64,000 nucleotides of DNA, taken from Chitinophaga dinghuensis. GTDB lineage: Bacteria; Bacteroidota; Bacteroidia; Chitinophagales; Chitinophagaceae. Every line of letters begins with the position of its first letter. Within the stretch, counting starts at the first letter, position 1. A model generated the notes under the pieces. That model worked only from the letters and a program-made list of their open reading frames with translations. It searched no databases and had not been told where the DNA came from. The translations under genes were made by a program, and so were the position numbers. Location of the stretch: positions 186,001 to 250,000 of the forward strand of contig NZ_QLMA01000005.1 of NCBI RefSeq assembly GCF_003259435.1, written 5' to 3'. This document shows positions 54,292-63,087 of the stretch, in pieces.

Positions 54292-54963
54292 GTTTTTCTT
54301 TATGATGCTAACTCACCATTCCGCAAATAGATTATTTAATGATCAATTTGTTAAATCGGTTAATAGCTGCTTTCGTTTTGCAATTTTGATTGTAGAGGTA
54401 ATTTTAAATTCAATAACGCCTATTTTCCTCATTAATTCAAATAATAACATATCAGGAAAAACAATAAAAGTGAGTATCGGGAAATGTTATTTTGAATTTT
54501 TTAAAGTGTCGCAAATAATGGTAAGTTAAAAAGTGCAGATTTCTGACACTCGCGAAAAATAAAAAAGGTTGTAAATCATTGATTTACAACCTTTTATCGT
54601 GTGCCCAGAACTGGATTCTTTACAGTCTGGTTTTCAATATCTTACAAGTAAAGTGCGTCAAAATTGTGTCGTGATATGAACGAACTCTAATTTTATCCGA
54701 TTCTGCGCTCTTTCTCCCTATCGGTTCAAAATTAACAGAAATCCAGTTCATTATCAAAATATATAAAATTAGCTCTAAGATCGCAAGTGGACATTTTATA
54801 AAAAAGACTTAAGTTTATAGCTCATCCAGTATACTATGTAATTTTTTCATGTAGCACGTGTACAAGAATAAAAAGTATTTGTTGGTAGTGGTTTTAAAAT
54901 ATTGTACATTTTTAAGTACAGACATTTTTATTTAAATTATCATAGACAAATCGTTTTTACCTC
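54292..54963. other. 672-bp spacer with the right attachment-like block
   Basis: AT-rich. A 75-codon ORF from the ATG at 54302 to 54531 directly follows the giant gene and runs into the repeat block, so it is doubtful. The block itself is at 54501-54615. No other feature recognised from 54616 to 54963. Confidence 0.45.
54501..54615 (+). repeat. Attachment-site-like block, right copy
   Basis: The 21-mer TTAAAGTGTCGCAAATAATG-G (54501-54521; one mismatch to the left copy), a perfect hairpin AAAAGGTTGTAAAT / ATTTACAACCTTTT (54563-54595) and the identical core GTGCCCAGAACTGGA (54601-54615). Same orientation as the left copy, 5.8 kb apart. Confidence 0.6.
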
Positions 54964-56094
54964 ATGACACTTATTGCAAGCACACGTCATAATAATTATC
55001 CTTTCCTTATTGGAGATATTCTATTTACTTCAGAGAACGGCAATGCGTACCTATCGCTTCCTACAGCATTGGGGGATATTCAACCGATTATAAAGGAGCT
55101 AAAATTTAAACCAGCTGGTTATTGGCAAAAAGTCTACATAATAAAACCAAATCTTGCAATAGGAATGTCTGGACTGGCTATAGAAATGTCGAATCTTTTG
55201 AAGGAGCTTCGTTTAAAGTGTAATTATTATGATGACTTAACACTTGAAGATGTAGAAAGAATACTAAATGATTACGACGATACTCTTTTTGCAGAATCAA
55301 CTTTAATTGCCTGTTACATTGAGAAGAACAAACATGGTAACAGGGTGATGTTATTACCATATCCGAACAACGACCGTTGTATTCAACGGACATCAAATTT
55401 ATTTAAAACGATTATCTCATGCGGCAGTGGCGCAATAGAATTTTGTAATCAAGCGGCTGTGAAAGCTAATTTTACAACCATGTACCCTGATAGCCCTCTA
55501 AGTGCAATCACAGCCAATATTACATTTCTCGCTAGATTATTAGCCGCAGAAATGTCAACTCTACAAACGATCCGTAACTTTTGGGGAGCTGGATTTGAAA
55601 TGATATATTTTGATGGCAAAGGCTTTAATAAGTTTGAGAACCTTGCTTATGTAATTTTCACAGCATTTTATGATAAAGATATTAAAAGAATAAAACCTGC
55701 ATTGGTACTACACTATCACTACCACAATGACATTCTGTATTATAGCAGCATTAAAATTGGCGGCTATACTATGACAGAAAATGTAAACGAAATTTTATAC
55801 ACATCCATACAACAAAACTTTTCCTATACCCTTTACCACGTTTTACCACTTGATTTTCATCCTAATGATAAAATTGAGTTAGACAATAAATCATTTACCA
55901 CAGACAAAATAGCTTGGTGCTATAGTATAACCTCGCAGGATAATTCCATTTTTCTTCCTAGCGCTTATACAGAAGGTGGGGGTATTAAAGTAGAGTTTAA
56001 TGAAGGAGCCGATTTAGTTATAAGTATGCGGAAGGATTTAGCTGATACGATTAAAAATGAGGCAACCACCGCGCTGGAGGAAATTAGAGAATAG
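54964..56094 (+). CDS. Ntn-hydrolase-like protein (proteasome-subunit-like N-terminus)
   Basis: 376 residues, strongly AT-rich. It begins MTLIASTRHNNYPFLIGDILFTS and continues to PNLAIGMSGLAIEM. This resembles the start of proteasome beta/HslV-type Ntn hydrolases, where Thr2 becomes the N-terminal nucleophile after removal of Met, with a conserved G-D and an S-G segment. The C-terminal ~150 residues (HYHYHNDILYYSSIKIGGYTM...) are not recognised. No partner ATPase is adjacent. It lies first in the cargo right of the attachment-like block, 280 nt before the SLATT-like gene. The family assignment is tentative. Confidence 0.55.
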   Translation: MTLIASTRHNNYPFLIGDILFTSENGNAYLSLPTALGDIQPIIKELKFKPAGYWQKVYIIKPNLAIGMSGLAIEMSNLLKELRLKCNYYDDLTLEDVERILNDYDDTLFAESTLIACYIEKNKHGNRVMLLPYPNNDRCIQRTSNLFKTIISCGSGAIEFCNQAAVKANFTTMYPDSPLSAITANITFLARLLAAEMSTLQTIRNFWGAGFEMIYFDGKGFNKFENLAYVIFTAFYDKDIKRIKPALVLHYHYHNDILYYSSIKIGGYTMTENVNEILYTSIQQNFSYTLYHVLPLDFHPNDKIELDNKSFTTDKIAWCYSITSQDNSIFLPSAYTEGGGIKVEFNEGADLVISMRKDLADTIKNEATTALEEIRE

Positions 56095-56374
56095 TTCATA
56101 GGTATTAGTTGAGTTAATTTTTATAGCTATAATTATTCTGAAATTAGGCTATATTAAATTTATGATTGTACATGAAAAAATGAACTGGTCACCCAGCTGT
56201 CGCCTACCGATATAGATGGACATAAGAATTATATAAATTAATATTTTTTATAATTTAAATATATTAATCAAAAGGATTACCTAAAAGTCTTCTCTTAAAA
56301 CCACATTTAAACACAATTTTGTAAATTGTATTATTATTCCACATCACATTTAATGAGCAATCACCACTTGCAAA
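56095..56374. other. 280-bp AT-rich spacer
   Basis: No ORF or motif of note. It separates the Ntn-hydrolase-like gene from the SLATT-like gene, which therefore probably has its own promoter. Confidence 0.35.
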
Positions 56375-57004
56375 ATGAGTAATATAAATAGCGATATTCT
56401 TTCGGAATTACGAAGGATCGTATTAAACTGTACGGATAAGCGAACATTACTACTTTATAATGCTTTACAGAAAGCAAGAATAAGAAAGACTTTATCCATT
56501 TTGTCTGGAATTTTAGCCTTGTTTTCAGCAGGAACGATTACGTCTGTGATCATTAAATACCTAGGAGATGAAATATTACAAATAATTGCGGCATTAACGG
56601 CAGCACTATCTGGAACCTTATCTCTAACTTTAGCGATTTATTTTGATGAAGAAAATATTTCTAAATCTTTTGAAGGAGCATCAAAATATTTATCATTAAG
56701 GGATAGAGCATATAGGTCATTAATAAATCCTAACAATTCCAATACAGAGCTTTACGATGTTTTAGCGAATTTACACTCAGACTACGCTGAATTGGATGAG
56801 CGTTTTTCAAAATACACTAGATATAAGAGGAGGAGATCTAAGGAAGTTCCTTTTAGTTCCGAGCCTGATTTGATGGTCGGGATTTTGAATACTTACGATG
56901 GCTTAAGATATAGAAAAATCGCTAAGGCATTGTTTAATGAAGAAAGAAATCTCAATGATCTTATAAATAGATTAAATAGAGAGCATAATTCTTCATCAGA
57001 TTGA
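56375..57004 (+). CDS. SLATT-like two-TM protein
   Basis: 209 residues. A short N-terminal helix, then two adjacent TM segments (LSGILALFSAGTITSVIIKYL about 38-58 and ILQIIAALTAALSGTLSLTL about 67-87) and a long cytoplasmic helical tail (GASKYLSLRDRAYRSLINPNNS ... NLHSDYAELDERFSKYTRYKRRR). This is the layout of SLATT-domain proteins (SMODS/SLOG-associated two-TM effectors), proposed pore formers in nucleotide-signalling or reverse-transcriptase defence systems. I see no nucleotidyltransferase or SLOG gene next to it, so its activator is unknown. Confidence 0.6.
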   Translation: MSNINSDILSELRRIVLNCTDKRTLLLYNALQKARIRKTLSILSGILALFSAGTITSVIIKYLGDEILQIIAALTAALSGTLSLTLAIYFDEENISKSFEGASKYLSLRDRAYRSLINPNNSNTELYDVLANLHSDYAELDERFSKYTRYKRRRSKEVPFSSEPDLMVGILNTYDGLRYRKIAKALFNEERNLNDLINRLNREHNSSSD

Positions 57005-57242
57005 ATTCCCTGATGCAACTTTGCCGGTCTGTAGATGAAAGGCATGTACTGGAGCAAAATTGTCCCTTAAAAGCAAAATGATTGAAAATCAAATGCTTGT
57101 ATTTTTTCCTGTCTCCCAGGATGTCCAATTAATGGAACTTTTATTTTGCAAATTCAAAACAGGCATAAAAACTAATTTAATCCAATCAAGATTACATATA
57201 TTGCAATACCTATATTTATAATTACTTTATTAAAAATACCCA

Positions 57243-59807
57243 ATGATTAAATCCATTGAAGCCGGCCGCAAAGAAGACGGTAATAGATCCATTGCTGATA
57301 AAATTATTAAGCGTTTACACGACCTGGAAAAGACTATTGAAAACAATAAAGGGCGTTGGGCATGGGAACTTTTGCAGAATGCGAAAGATAGTATAGCAGA
57401 CTATGATAATAGGAAGGTATCAGTACAACTCGAACTATGGGATGACAGGGTAGAATTTCGCCATAATGGACTCCACTTTACCGAACAAGATGTACGAGGG
57501 CTTATTAATCAAATATCCTCCAAAGAGATTGAAGAGGATAAACCCACAAAAAAAGTAGGTCGTTTCGGGACCGGCTTCCTTACCACTCATCTGTTATCGA
57601 AGGTAATTGACATCAAAGGCGTGGTAGAAACAGTTGATAACGAATTCTATCATTTTGCTTTCCCATTAGACAGGGATGGTTCGATAACTCAACAATTGGT
57701 GCCAAAAATAGAAAACGCATGGTCACAGTTCCATACTTCTGTAGAATTGATAGACAAAGCCTACAACGCCTCTTCATATAATACTTGTTTCAGTTATCGG
57801 CTTCAAACAGAAAAACAAAAAAATATTGCTAAGAAGGGACTTGATGAATTTTCGATGCTCATTCCTTTTGTGCTGGCCTTTATTTCTGAAATTGAACAAG
57901 TCGAGATCAAAAATAATATTACTGGTGATATATTAGTATATAAAAATTCTGAAGAAATTCATGATAATCTTCTGATACCGATTACATGTAATATTAATGG
58001 TAAAGGAAGTACAACTTGGATTATTTATGAAAGTAATGAACATGTTGCTATAGCGGGTGAGGTAGAGAAAACCGAATCTGGCTACGACGTCAAACCTATT
58101 GAAGGCCTACCTAGGTTATTCTGCGAATTTCCGCTCATTGGTTCTGAGACATTCTACTTTCCGATGATGATTAATAGTTTTCACTTCAGTCCGTTAACCG
58201 AAAGAGATGGAATCTGGTTGAAGAATAACAAAGAAGGAACAGACAAAGAGGTCCTCCTCAATCAGGATTTGGTGAAGCAAGCGGTGGAATTGTACAGAAA
58301 TGTTATTAAAAAGCTGGAAGCGGGTAATTATACTAACTTGTTCAATATTGTAAATACACATACCCCAAATATACCAGACAAGTTTTTTGATGCCACATGG
58401 TATGCGGATAAGATACAAAAACCGCTGAGAGAAATCATATTTAATGCTAAGCTGGTTGAGATGGAGGGGCTGAATACGTCAAAAAGAGAACTATCTAAAC
58501 TATATTTTCCGCTTAAAAGCTATTCGAAGGAAGTCCAAGATAACTTATGGCAATTTCTATACGATATGTTTCCAGTAACAGTTTGCAAAAAGGAGCATTC
58601 GGAAAAGTGGTTGCCATACGGTTGGCCAGAATGGAAAAACCTGAATTATGCGACAATAATTGCGACCATAGCCGAGCGAAAGTCGATAAAGGATTTGTCC
58701 GGATTATTGAGTAAGACTGAGCAGGAAGCTATTAAATGGCTGAATCAAGTGTGCACAATCGTTTTCAAGGATGAATCAAACGCCGCTCTGTATGAAAAAT
58801 ATTCATTTATTCCAAATCAATATGGCGACTTTAAATTACGGAAGGATCTTTTTATTGATCGGATTGAAGATTATCAATTGGTAAAAATATTACAATTACT
58901 AGGCATAGATTGGAAAATTATTCTGCTTAACAAGTATATTACATTTGGAAACTATCATGAAAAATTTGCACAAGACATTGCCACTGCTATCTCTCTTAAA
59001 TTGAAGCCTCCCTTTACTCACACAAATGAAACCAGAAGTGCTATAACCCTGTTAAGTGAGTGGTTTGAGGAGAACCCAAAACAGGGGATGGATTTATTTG
59101 CGGATCTTTATAAACGTAGGGCAGAGACATTCATGAACGTAGTAGAAGATAAAGACAGCTTATATAGAATTATGAGAAGTCGCACAAGTCTAGCTCAGTT
59201 ATCTGAAGTTGCCACTACGTTTGATGAAGAACCAGAACTACTCCAAAACTGGAGCCAGTTAAAAGAGATATCGAAGTTGATGAGACAGTTTAAAACTGAT
59301 AGTGTAGAAGAGCTCAAAGAAGTCTTGCTGTTGGCGAAGGGACTAAATGTCCAAAATAAAATTGAACTTACGCAGGAAATACTGGTAGGATTGGGCGTTT
59401 CCTCAATGGAAGAATTGGAGCGGGCACTAGAGGACAAGGACTTAGCAGCAATGTTCAACCATACTTCTTGGTCAAATGTTGAAACGTTTCTATTTGTCGA
59501 AAAATTGATTGGTAGAGCAATCAATAATGTGATCAGCCATTTAGAGACGCTTGAGGAGTATGATGTTTCAGGTCGTCAGAAGTTGGCTAACACCGCCTTT
59601 GGTGGTATTAAGAAAAATGGTGTGGAAATTTCAATTGTAATCAGGCCGTCGGATTATGGGCAGGTTATTGTTTATTATGCTTCAGAGAAGAACTATCTAG
59701 ATTTCGAAAATGCGGAGTTATGGATTGATAATGGTTTTGATGTGCCTCGACACTTGACATTAGGGAAAATTTTAAAAACAACTGGAATCAGAAAAATACC
59801 TGTATGA
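57243..59807 (+). CDS. GHKL-type (sacsin/Hsp90-like) ATPase, large
   Basis: 854 residues. Bergerat-fold ATP site at the N-terminus: N-box WELLQNAKDS (E42, N46, D49), G1-like FRHNG (72-76; the usual Asp is absent) and G2 GRFGTGFLTTHLL (106-118). The next ~200 residues match the sacsin-type arrangement (FPLIGSETFYFPMMINSFHFSPLTERDGIW). The remaining ~500 residues are mostly helical and unrecognised, ending in a small beta-rich domain (VEISIVIRPSDYGQVIVYYASEKN). The next gene begins one base after its stop, so the two are translationally coupled. Similar ATPases occur in antiphage systems, but no named system I recall has this exact pair. Confidence 0.75.
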   Translation: MIKSIEAGRKEDGNRSIADKIIKRLHDLEKTIENNKGRWAWELLQNAKDSIADYDNRKVSVQLELWDDRVEFRHNGLHFTEQDVRGLINQISSKEIEEDKPTKKVGRFGTGFLTTHLLSKVIDIKGVVETVDNEFYHFAFPLDRDGSITQQLVPKIENAWSQFHTSVELIDKAYNASSYNTCFSYRLQTEKQKNIAKKGLDEFSMLIPFVLAFISEIEQVEIKNNITGDILVYKNSEEIHDNLLIPITCNINGKGSTTWIIYESNEHVAIAGEVEKTESGYDVKPIEGLPRLFCEFPLIGSETFYFPMMINSFHFSPLTERDGIWLKNNKEGTDKEVLLNQDLVKQAVELYRNVIKKLEAGNYTNLFNIVNTHTPNIPDKFFDATWYADKIQKPLREIIFNAKLVEMEGLNTSKRELSKLYFPLKSYSKEVQDNLWQFLYDMFPVTVCKKEHSEKWLPYGWPEWKNLNYATIIATIAERKSIKDLSGLLSKTEQEAIKWLNQVCTIVFKDESNAALYEKYSFIPNQYGDFKLRKDLFIDRIEDYQLVKILQLLGIDWKIILLNKYITFGNYHEKFAQDIATAISLKLKPPFTHTNETRSAITLLSEWFEENPKQGMDLFADLYKRRAETFMNVVEDKDSLYRIMRSRTSLAQLSEVATTFDEEPELLQNWSQLKEISKLMRQFKTDSVEELKEVLLLAKGLNVQNKIELTQEILVGLGVSSMEELERALEDKDLAAMFNHTSWSNVETFLFVEKLIGRAINNVISHLETLEEYDVSGRQKLANTAFGGIKKNGVEISIVIRPSDYGQVIVYYASEKNYLDFENAELWIDNGFDVPRHLTLGKILKTTGIRKIPV

Positions 59808-59808
59808 T

Positions 59809-60879
59809 ATGGATTTTATTAAAGAAGTAGATCAACAAATAGGATTGCCCGAAAGTAGTCATTTAGAATACAAAGCTGTTTTGCCACCATCGAAAAATAT
59901 AGCTATAGAAATAGCTGCCCTAGCAAATAGTGAGGGAGGATTTATTATTCTAGGAATTTCGGATAAAGGTGAGCTGGTCGGATTGACACCTGATCAGCCA
60001 GCAAATTCAATTACGCATAAGGCATTAGAGTTGTTGTCTCCCCAGCCCAATGTAATATATCAGTTTGTTCATTCGGCAGGTGTAAGATTATATGCTATTA
60101 GAGTGAATAAGTCTTCCGAGGTCGTATACTTGGAAGGAAAGATATTTAAGCGCGACGGTCCACGAACTTTCTTGGAGAATCCACCTATAACCTCGTTCCG
60201 AAGTAATGGTTACAAGCGGTTAGCTATATTGAACATAAGCTTGGAGGGTTTTAAGAAAAACGCAACAAACGCCAAGGTCAAGGTGATCGAACACTATCAA
60301 AGCGTATTGAAAATTTTTGATGATCTGGGAGGAATATTATATCCACAAGGTCCGAACATAACGACTAACAATGCCGAAGGACAGATTCTTACAAGAATTT
60401 TATATTCTTCCTATGTAGATAATTTTGAAACATACCTTTCTGATTTATTGTATGAAATATTCCTAGCAATACCGGCGTCACTAAAATCTCAGCAAACTGT
60501 TACTATTGAAGAGGTATTGAATTGCTCGGATATGCAAGAATTTATCAGGTATTGGGCAAAGGAGAAACTCGCAAAGCTTCAGCGAGGCAGCGTTAAAGGT
60601 TTCATCGAGGACACCGATCAAATCAGGAGCTTGAAGGTAATTGAAAAAAAAGAGATTAAGGAAATGGAGGATACGTTACAGATTAGACACCTTTATGCCC
60701 ACAGAAATGGCGTGGTGGACGAAAAATTTATCCGGTATGTTGGAGGTCAGTTTCAATTAAATCAAGTACATACAATGGCAATGGAGGAAATATGCAATAG
60801 AATGGAATACTTAATTGAAATTATTAACAAGCTCGATTCAGCGTCTATAAAAAAATATCGTTTAGCCATTAGTAACTAA
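59809..60879 (+). CDS. Schlafen AlbA_2 domain fused to HEPN domain
   Basis: 356 residues. Residues ~10-125 are an AlbA_2/Schlafen domain: SHLEYKAVLPP (E20, K22), ALANSEGGFIILGISDKGELVG and IFKRDGPRTFLE. Residues ~190-345 form a HEPN domain with the RNase motif R-x4-H in R293-HLYA-H298, followed by RNGVVDEKF, the pattern of MAE_28990-like HEPN proteins. Both domains occur in RNA-targeting toxins and in antiphage effectors. Encoded 1 nt downstream of the GHKL ATPase gene, so it is probably the nuclease effector that the ATPase controls. A terminator follows at 60882. Confidence 0.8.
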   Translation: MDFIKEVDQQIGLPESSHLEYKAVLPPSKNIAIEIAALANSEGGFIILGISDKGELVGLTPDQPANSITHKALELLSPQPNVIYQFVHSAGVRLYAIRVNKSSEVVYLEGKIFKRDGPRTFLENPPITSFRSNGYKRLAILNISLEGFKKNATNAKVKVIEHYQSVLKIFDDLGGILYPQGPNITTNNAEGQILTRILYSSYVDNFETYLSDLLYEIFLAIPASLKSQQTVTIEEVLNCSDMQEFIRYWAKEKLAKLQRGSVKGFIEDTDQIRSLKVIEKKEIKEMEDTLQIRHLYAHRNGVVDEKFIRYVGGQFQLNQVHTMAMEEICNRMEYLIEIINKLDSASIKKYRLAISN

Positions 60880-60881
60880 AG

Positions 60882-60907
60882 ATTGGACCTCAGATCCAAT
60901 TTTTTAT
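60882..60907 (+). terminator. Terminator of the GHKL-Schlafen operon
   Basis: ATTGGA, a 7-nt loop, TCCAAT, then T6, just past the stop codon at 60879. It marks the end of the two-gene unit. Confidence 0.65.
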
Positions 60908-61056
60908 TGTTCTCTGAAAAATGCATTTTGATAATAATGTCAATCGAGTATATGTCAGTGGGATTCTTGTAAGGGAACCAGCTTGATTTTCTTAGAAACA
61001 GGTACAACTGTGAATGCTGTTGTTGCACCAATACCAGATGCCCGATTGCCATACAG

Positions 61057-63045
61057 TCATTTTTTTATAATAAGTTCGGATAAAACAGGGTCATTCATTA
61101 TCTTGTCCAGTTCAGATGATACAATATCCTGAATATCTTGTTTAATCTGAAGAAAATTATGCTGGACAATATTGTTTTCCAGACTGCGCACCACCGGAAG
61201 GTCTTTATACCTCTCCTGCTCCTTTTTCAGGGCAACAGGGTCGTTCAATACCTTGCAGTGAAATACTTTCTGCGGAATTACCTGATCTGGAGTATCCGCT
61301 ACCAGGCCAACGAACTCACCGGCTGACAGCCCGGAGATAGTTGATGCGGGTACCGCAAAGTCCAGTTGCTGGGAGTGGCTAACCGAAGTATCAGAGCTGT
61401 TGACAGAAACACTATTACGATCCTGCATTATCTTTCCTATCCTTTCGCTCATCTGTTTAGCGGTATCCCCGCTAACTTGCCCACAGATGATGTTCCCACA
61501 TAAATTCATCAATACATCGGCCATCTCACGGGAATAATCTTTTCGTACCTGATCTAGGTTCTGGACTACGATTGTAGTTGCTATAAGATTGGATCTGCCA
61601 GTACCCACCAGGGCATCAATGCCGTTAACTGTCAGGGTGGGAAATTCCTCGAAGTTCACAGCACATTTCAGTTTTCCTTTTTTGTTGATCTGTTTTATCA
61701 GCCTGTTGATATACAAAGACAGCACTGCACCGTAGACTGCTTGCTTCTGTGGATTGTTCCCCATGCAAAGAATCTGTGGGGCGAGCGGGTTATTGATATC
61801 CAGATTGAAGTCATTGCCTGAAAGCACAAAGTACAATTCAGGGGATGACAGCCGGGCCAACGCAATTTTCGCACTGGCGATCTGCCCCTCCAACTGCTCC
61901 ATAACATCATTTTCAAATGCCGTTATGAACGGACTTATCAAAGGCTGGATTTCACTTTCGTTCGCGCAGCGTAGTATAGTAAAGAGTTTAGAGTATTCAA
62001 CTTGAATGAGTTCCACGACATGGGGCAATGTACAGTATTTGCCCTGCTGGTATTTTCTAAGATACCAGATAATGGCCGTCAGAAAAATGATTGGAGATTC
62101 CACGAAAAAGTCGCCACCGCGCTGAATCCAGCTGCGGTTCAATCCCAAAAGAATTGTCCTCGCACTTTCGCCGGCATCTGTGATGTCTGTCATTCCTCCG
62201 GGTTCCAAAGGATTACATCTACCAGAGCGGGTCAGGTCTTCAAAAAGAATCGCATTGAATTGGGGAACTAGCTTATATCTGTGCTTGTATTTTAGAAAAT
62301 GGTTATAGGCAATAAGCGCCAGGTCCGGGTACTTCCAATCATGTAAAAACATGCAATAGCCCTTCTCTATCTGTTGTTTAATGATATTCTCCAGAATGTA
62401 CCAAGTTTTTCCGCTCCCCGGCTGGCCGGCCAGAAATAGCCCCCTGGCTGGGTTAACCAGATTTATATAACACCTCCGGGTTTGCTTTTTTAGTCTATAT
62501 GTAGCAGGTAGATTTACAGAAAACTCATTTGTGAGCAGGCGCTCTTCCTGGGGAAAGGTTTGGCCTTCCTGATTGAAAATATCCCTGCGGTTAATCTTTA
62601 GTTTCAGAACACGGGATAGTAAGGTGCCACCGGTAAGTACCAGGATATAGCCAGTTCCGGTTGCTGCTATGTATATAATAGTGCGCTGCTCACCATCACC
62701 CGGAATCAAAAGACAATAATAGCTGGCGAAATAGAACACCAAACCTGAAACTATATAGGTCAGTGCAGTTCTATACTGTATTTTCTCATCCTTCCTCCCC
62801 TGGGCTCCCAGCAATGTAATACCGAGGAATCCCAACGCAATTAGTTTGGATTTATGGAAATAAGAAAAGAGCCCGGATTTGGCAATATTCTCCAGTAGCC
62901 GATCCGTAATATCTGCTGTAAGCTGCCAGGCATGGAACCCTGCATAGCAGTAGTAGTAAAAGTGAATTATCAGTACGGATATACTGATCAATCGGGTCAT
63001 GTCCAGGATTTTCCGTAATCCCTGGTCGTTTTCTCCTGTGCGCAT
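61057..63045 (-). CDS. mobC: MobC/TraG-family conjugation coupling ATPase (YWFCY N-terminus)
   Basis: 662 residues. The N-terminal part carries the YWFCY-type segment (LIIHFYYYCYAGFHAWQL) and several TM helices (to about residue 150), then the VirD4/TraG-type ATPase: Walker A AGQPGSGKTWYIL near 212, Walker B-like CAVNFEEFPTL, and the QNLDQVRKDY and GNIICGQVSGDTAKQMSERIG motifs. It links the relaxase-DNA complex to the mating channel in Bacteroidota conjugative or mobilizable elements. It follows the relaxase gene by 42 nt in the same direction. Confidence 0.9.
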   Translation of the reverse strand: MRTGENDQGLRKILDMTRLISISVLIIHFYYYCYAGFHAWQLTADITDRLLENIAKSGLFSYFHKSKLIALGFLGITLLGAQGRKDEKIQYRTALTYIVSGLVFYFASYYCLLIPGDGEQRTIIYIAATGTGYILVLTGGTLLSRVLKLKINRRDIFNQEGQTFPQEERLLTNEFSVNLPATYRLKKQTRRCYINLVNPARGLFLAGQPGSGKTWYILENIIKQQIEKGYCMFLHDWKYPDLALIAYNHFLKYKHRYKLVPQFNAILFEDLTRSGRCNPLEPGGMTDITDAGESARTILLGLNRSWIQRGGDFFVESPIIFLTAIIWYLRKYQQGKYCTLPHVVELIQVEYSKLFTILRCANESEIQPLISPFITAFENDVMEQLEGQIASAKIALARLSSPELYFVLSGNDFNLDINNPLAPQILCMGNNPQKQAVYGAVLSLYINRLIKQINKKGKLKCAVNFEEFPTLTVNGIDALVGTGRSNLIATTIVVQNLDQVRKDYSREMADVLMNLCGNIICGQVSGDTAKQMSERIGKIMQDRNSVSVNSSDTSVSHSQQLDFAVPASTISGLSAGEFVGLVADTPDQVIPQKVFHCKVLNDPVALKKEQERYKDLPVVRSLENNIVQHNFLQIKQDIQDIVSSELDKIMNDPVLSELIIKK

Positions 63046-63087
63046 TTTTCACTCCCTCCATTTCTCGCTACACTTGCGCGTGAGCGT

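Noticed and set aside
54302-54531. 75-codon ORF after the giant gene, considered as an immunity gene
   Set aside because: Runs into the direct-repeat block, has no family features and the composition of AT-rich non-coding DNA.
48729-54595. Hairpins GGTTGTAA...TTACAACC as a CRISPR-like or repeat family together with 33824-33858
   Set aside because: The 33824 hairpin is an ordinary terminator of the NmrA-like gene; only the two at 48.7 and 54.6 kb share flanking sequence. No spacer-repeat array exists in the window.
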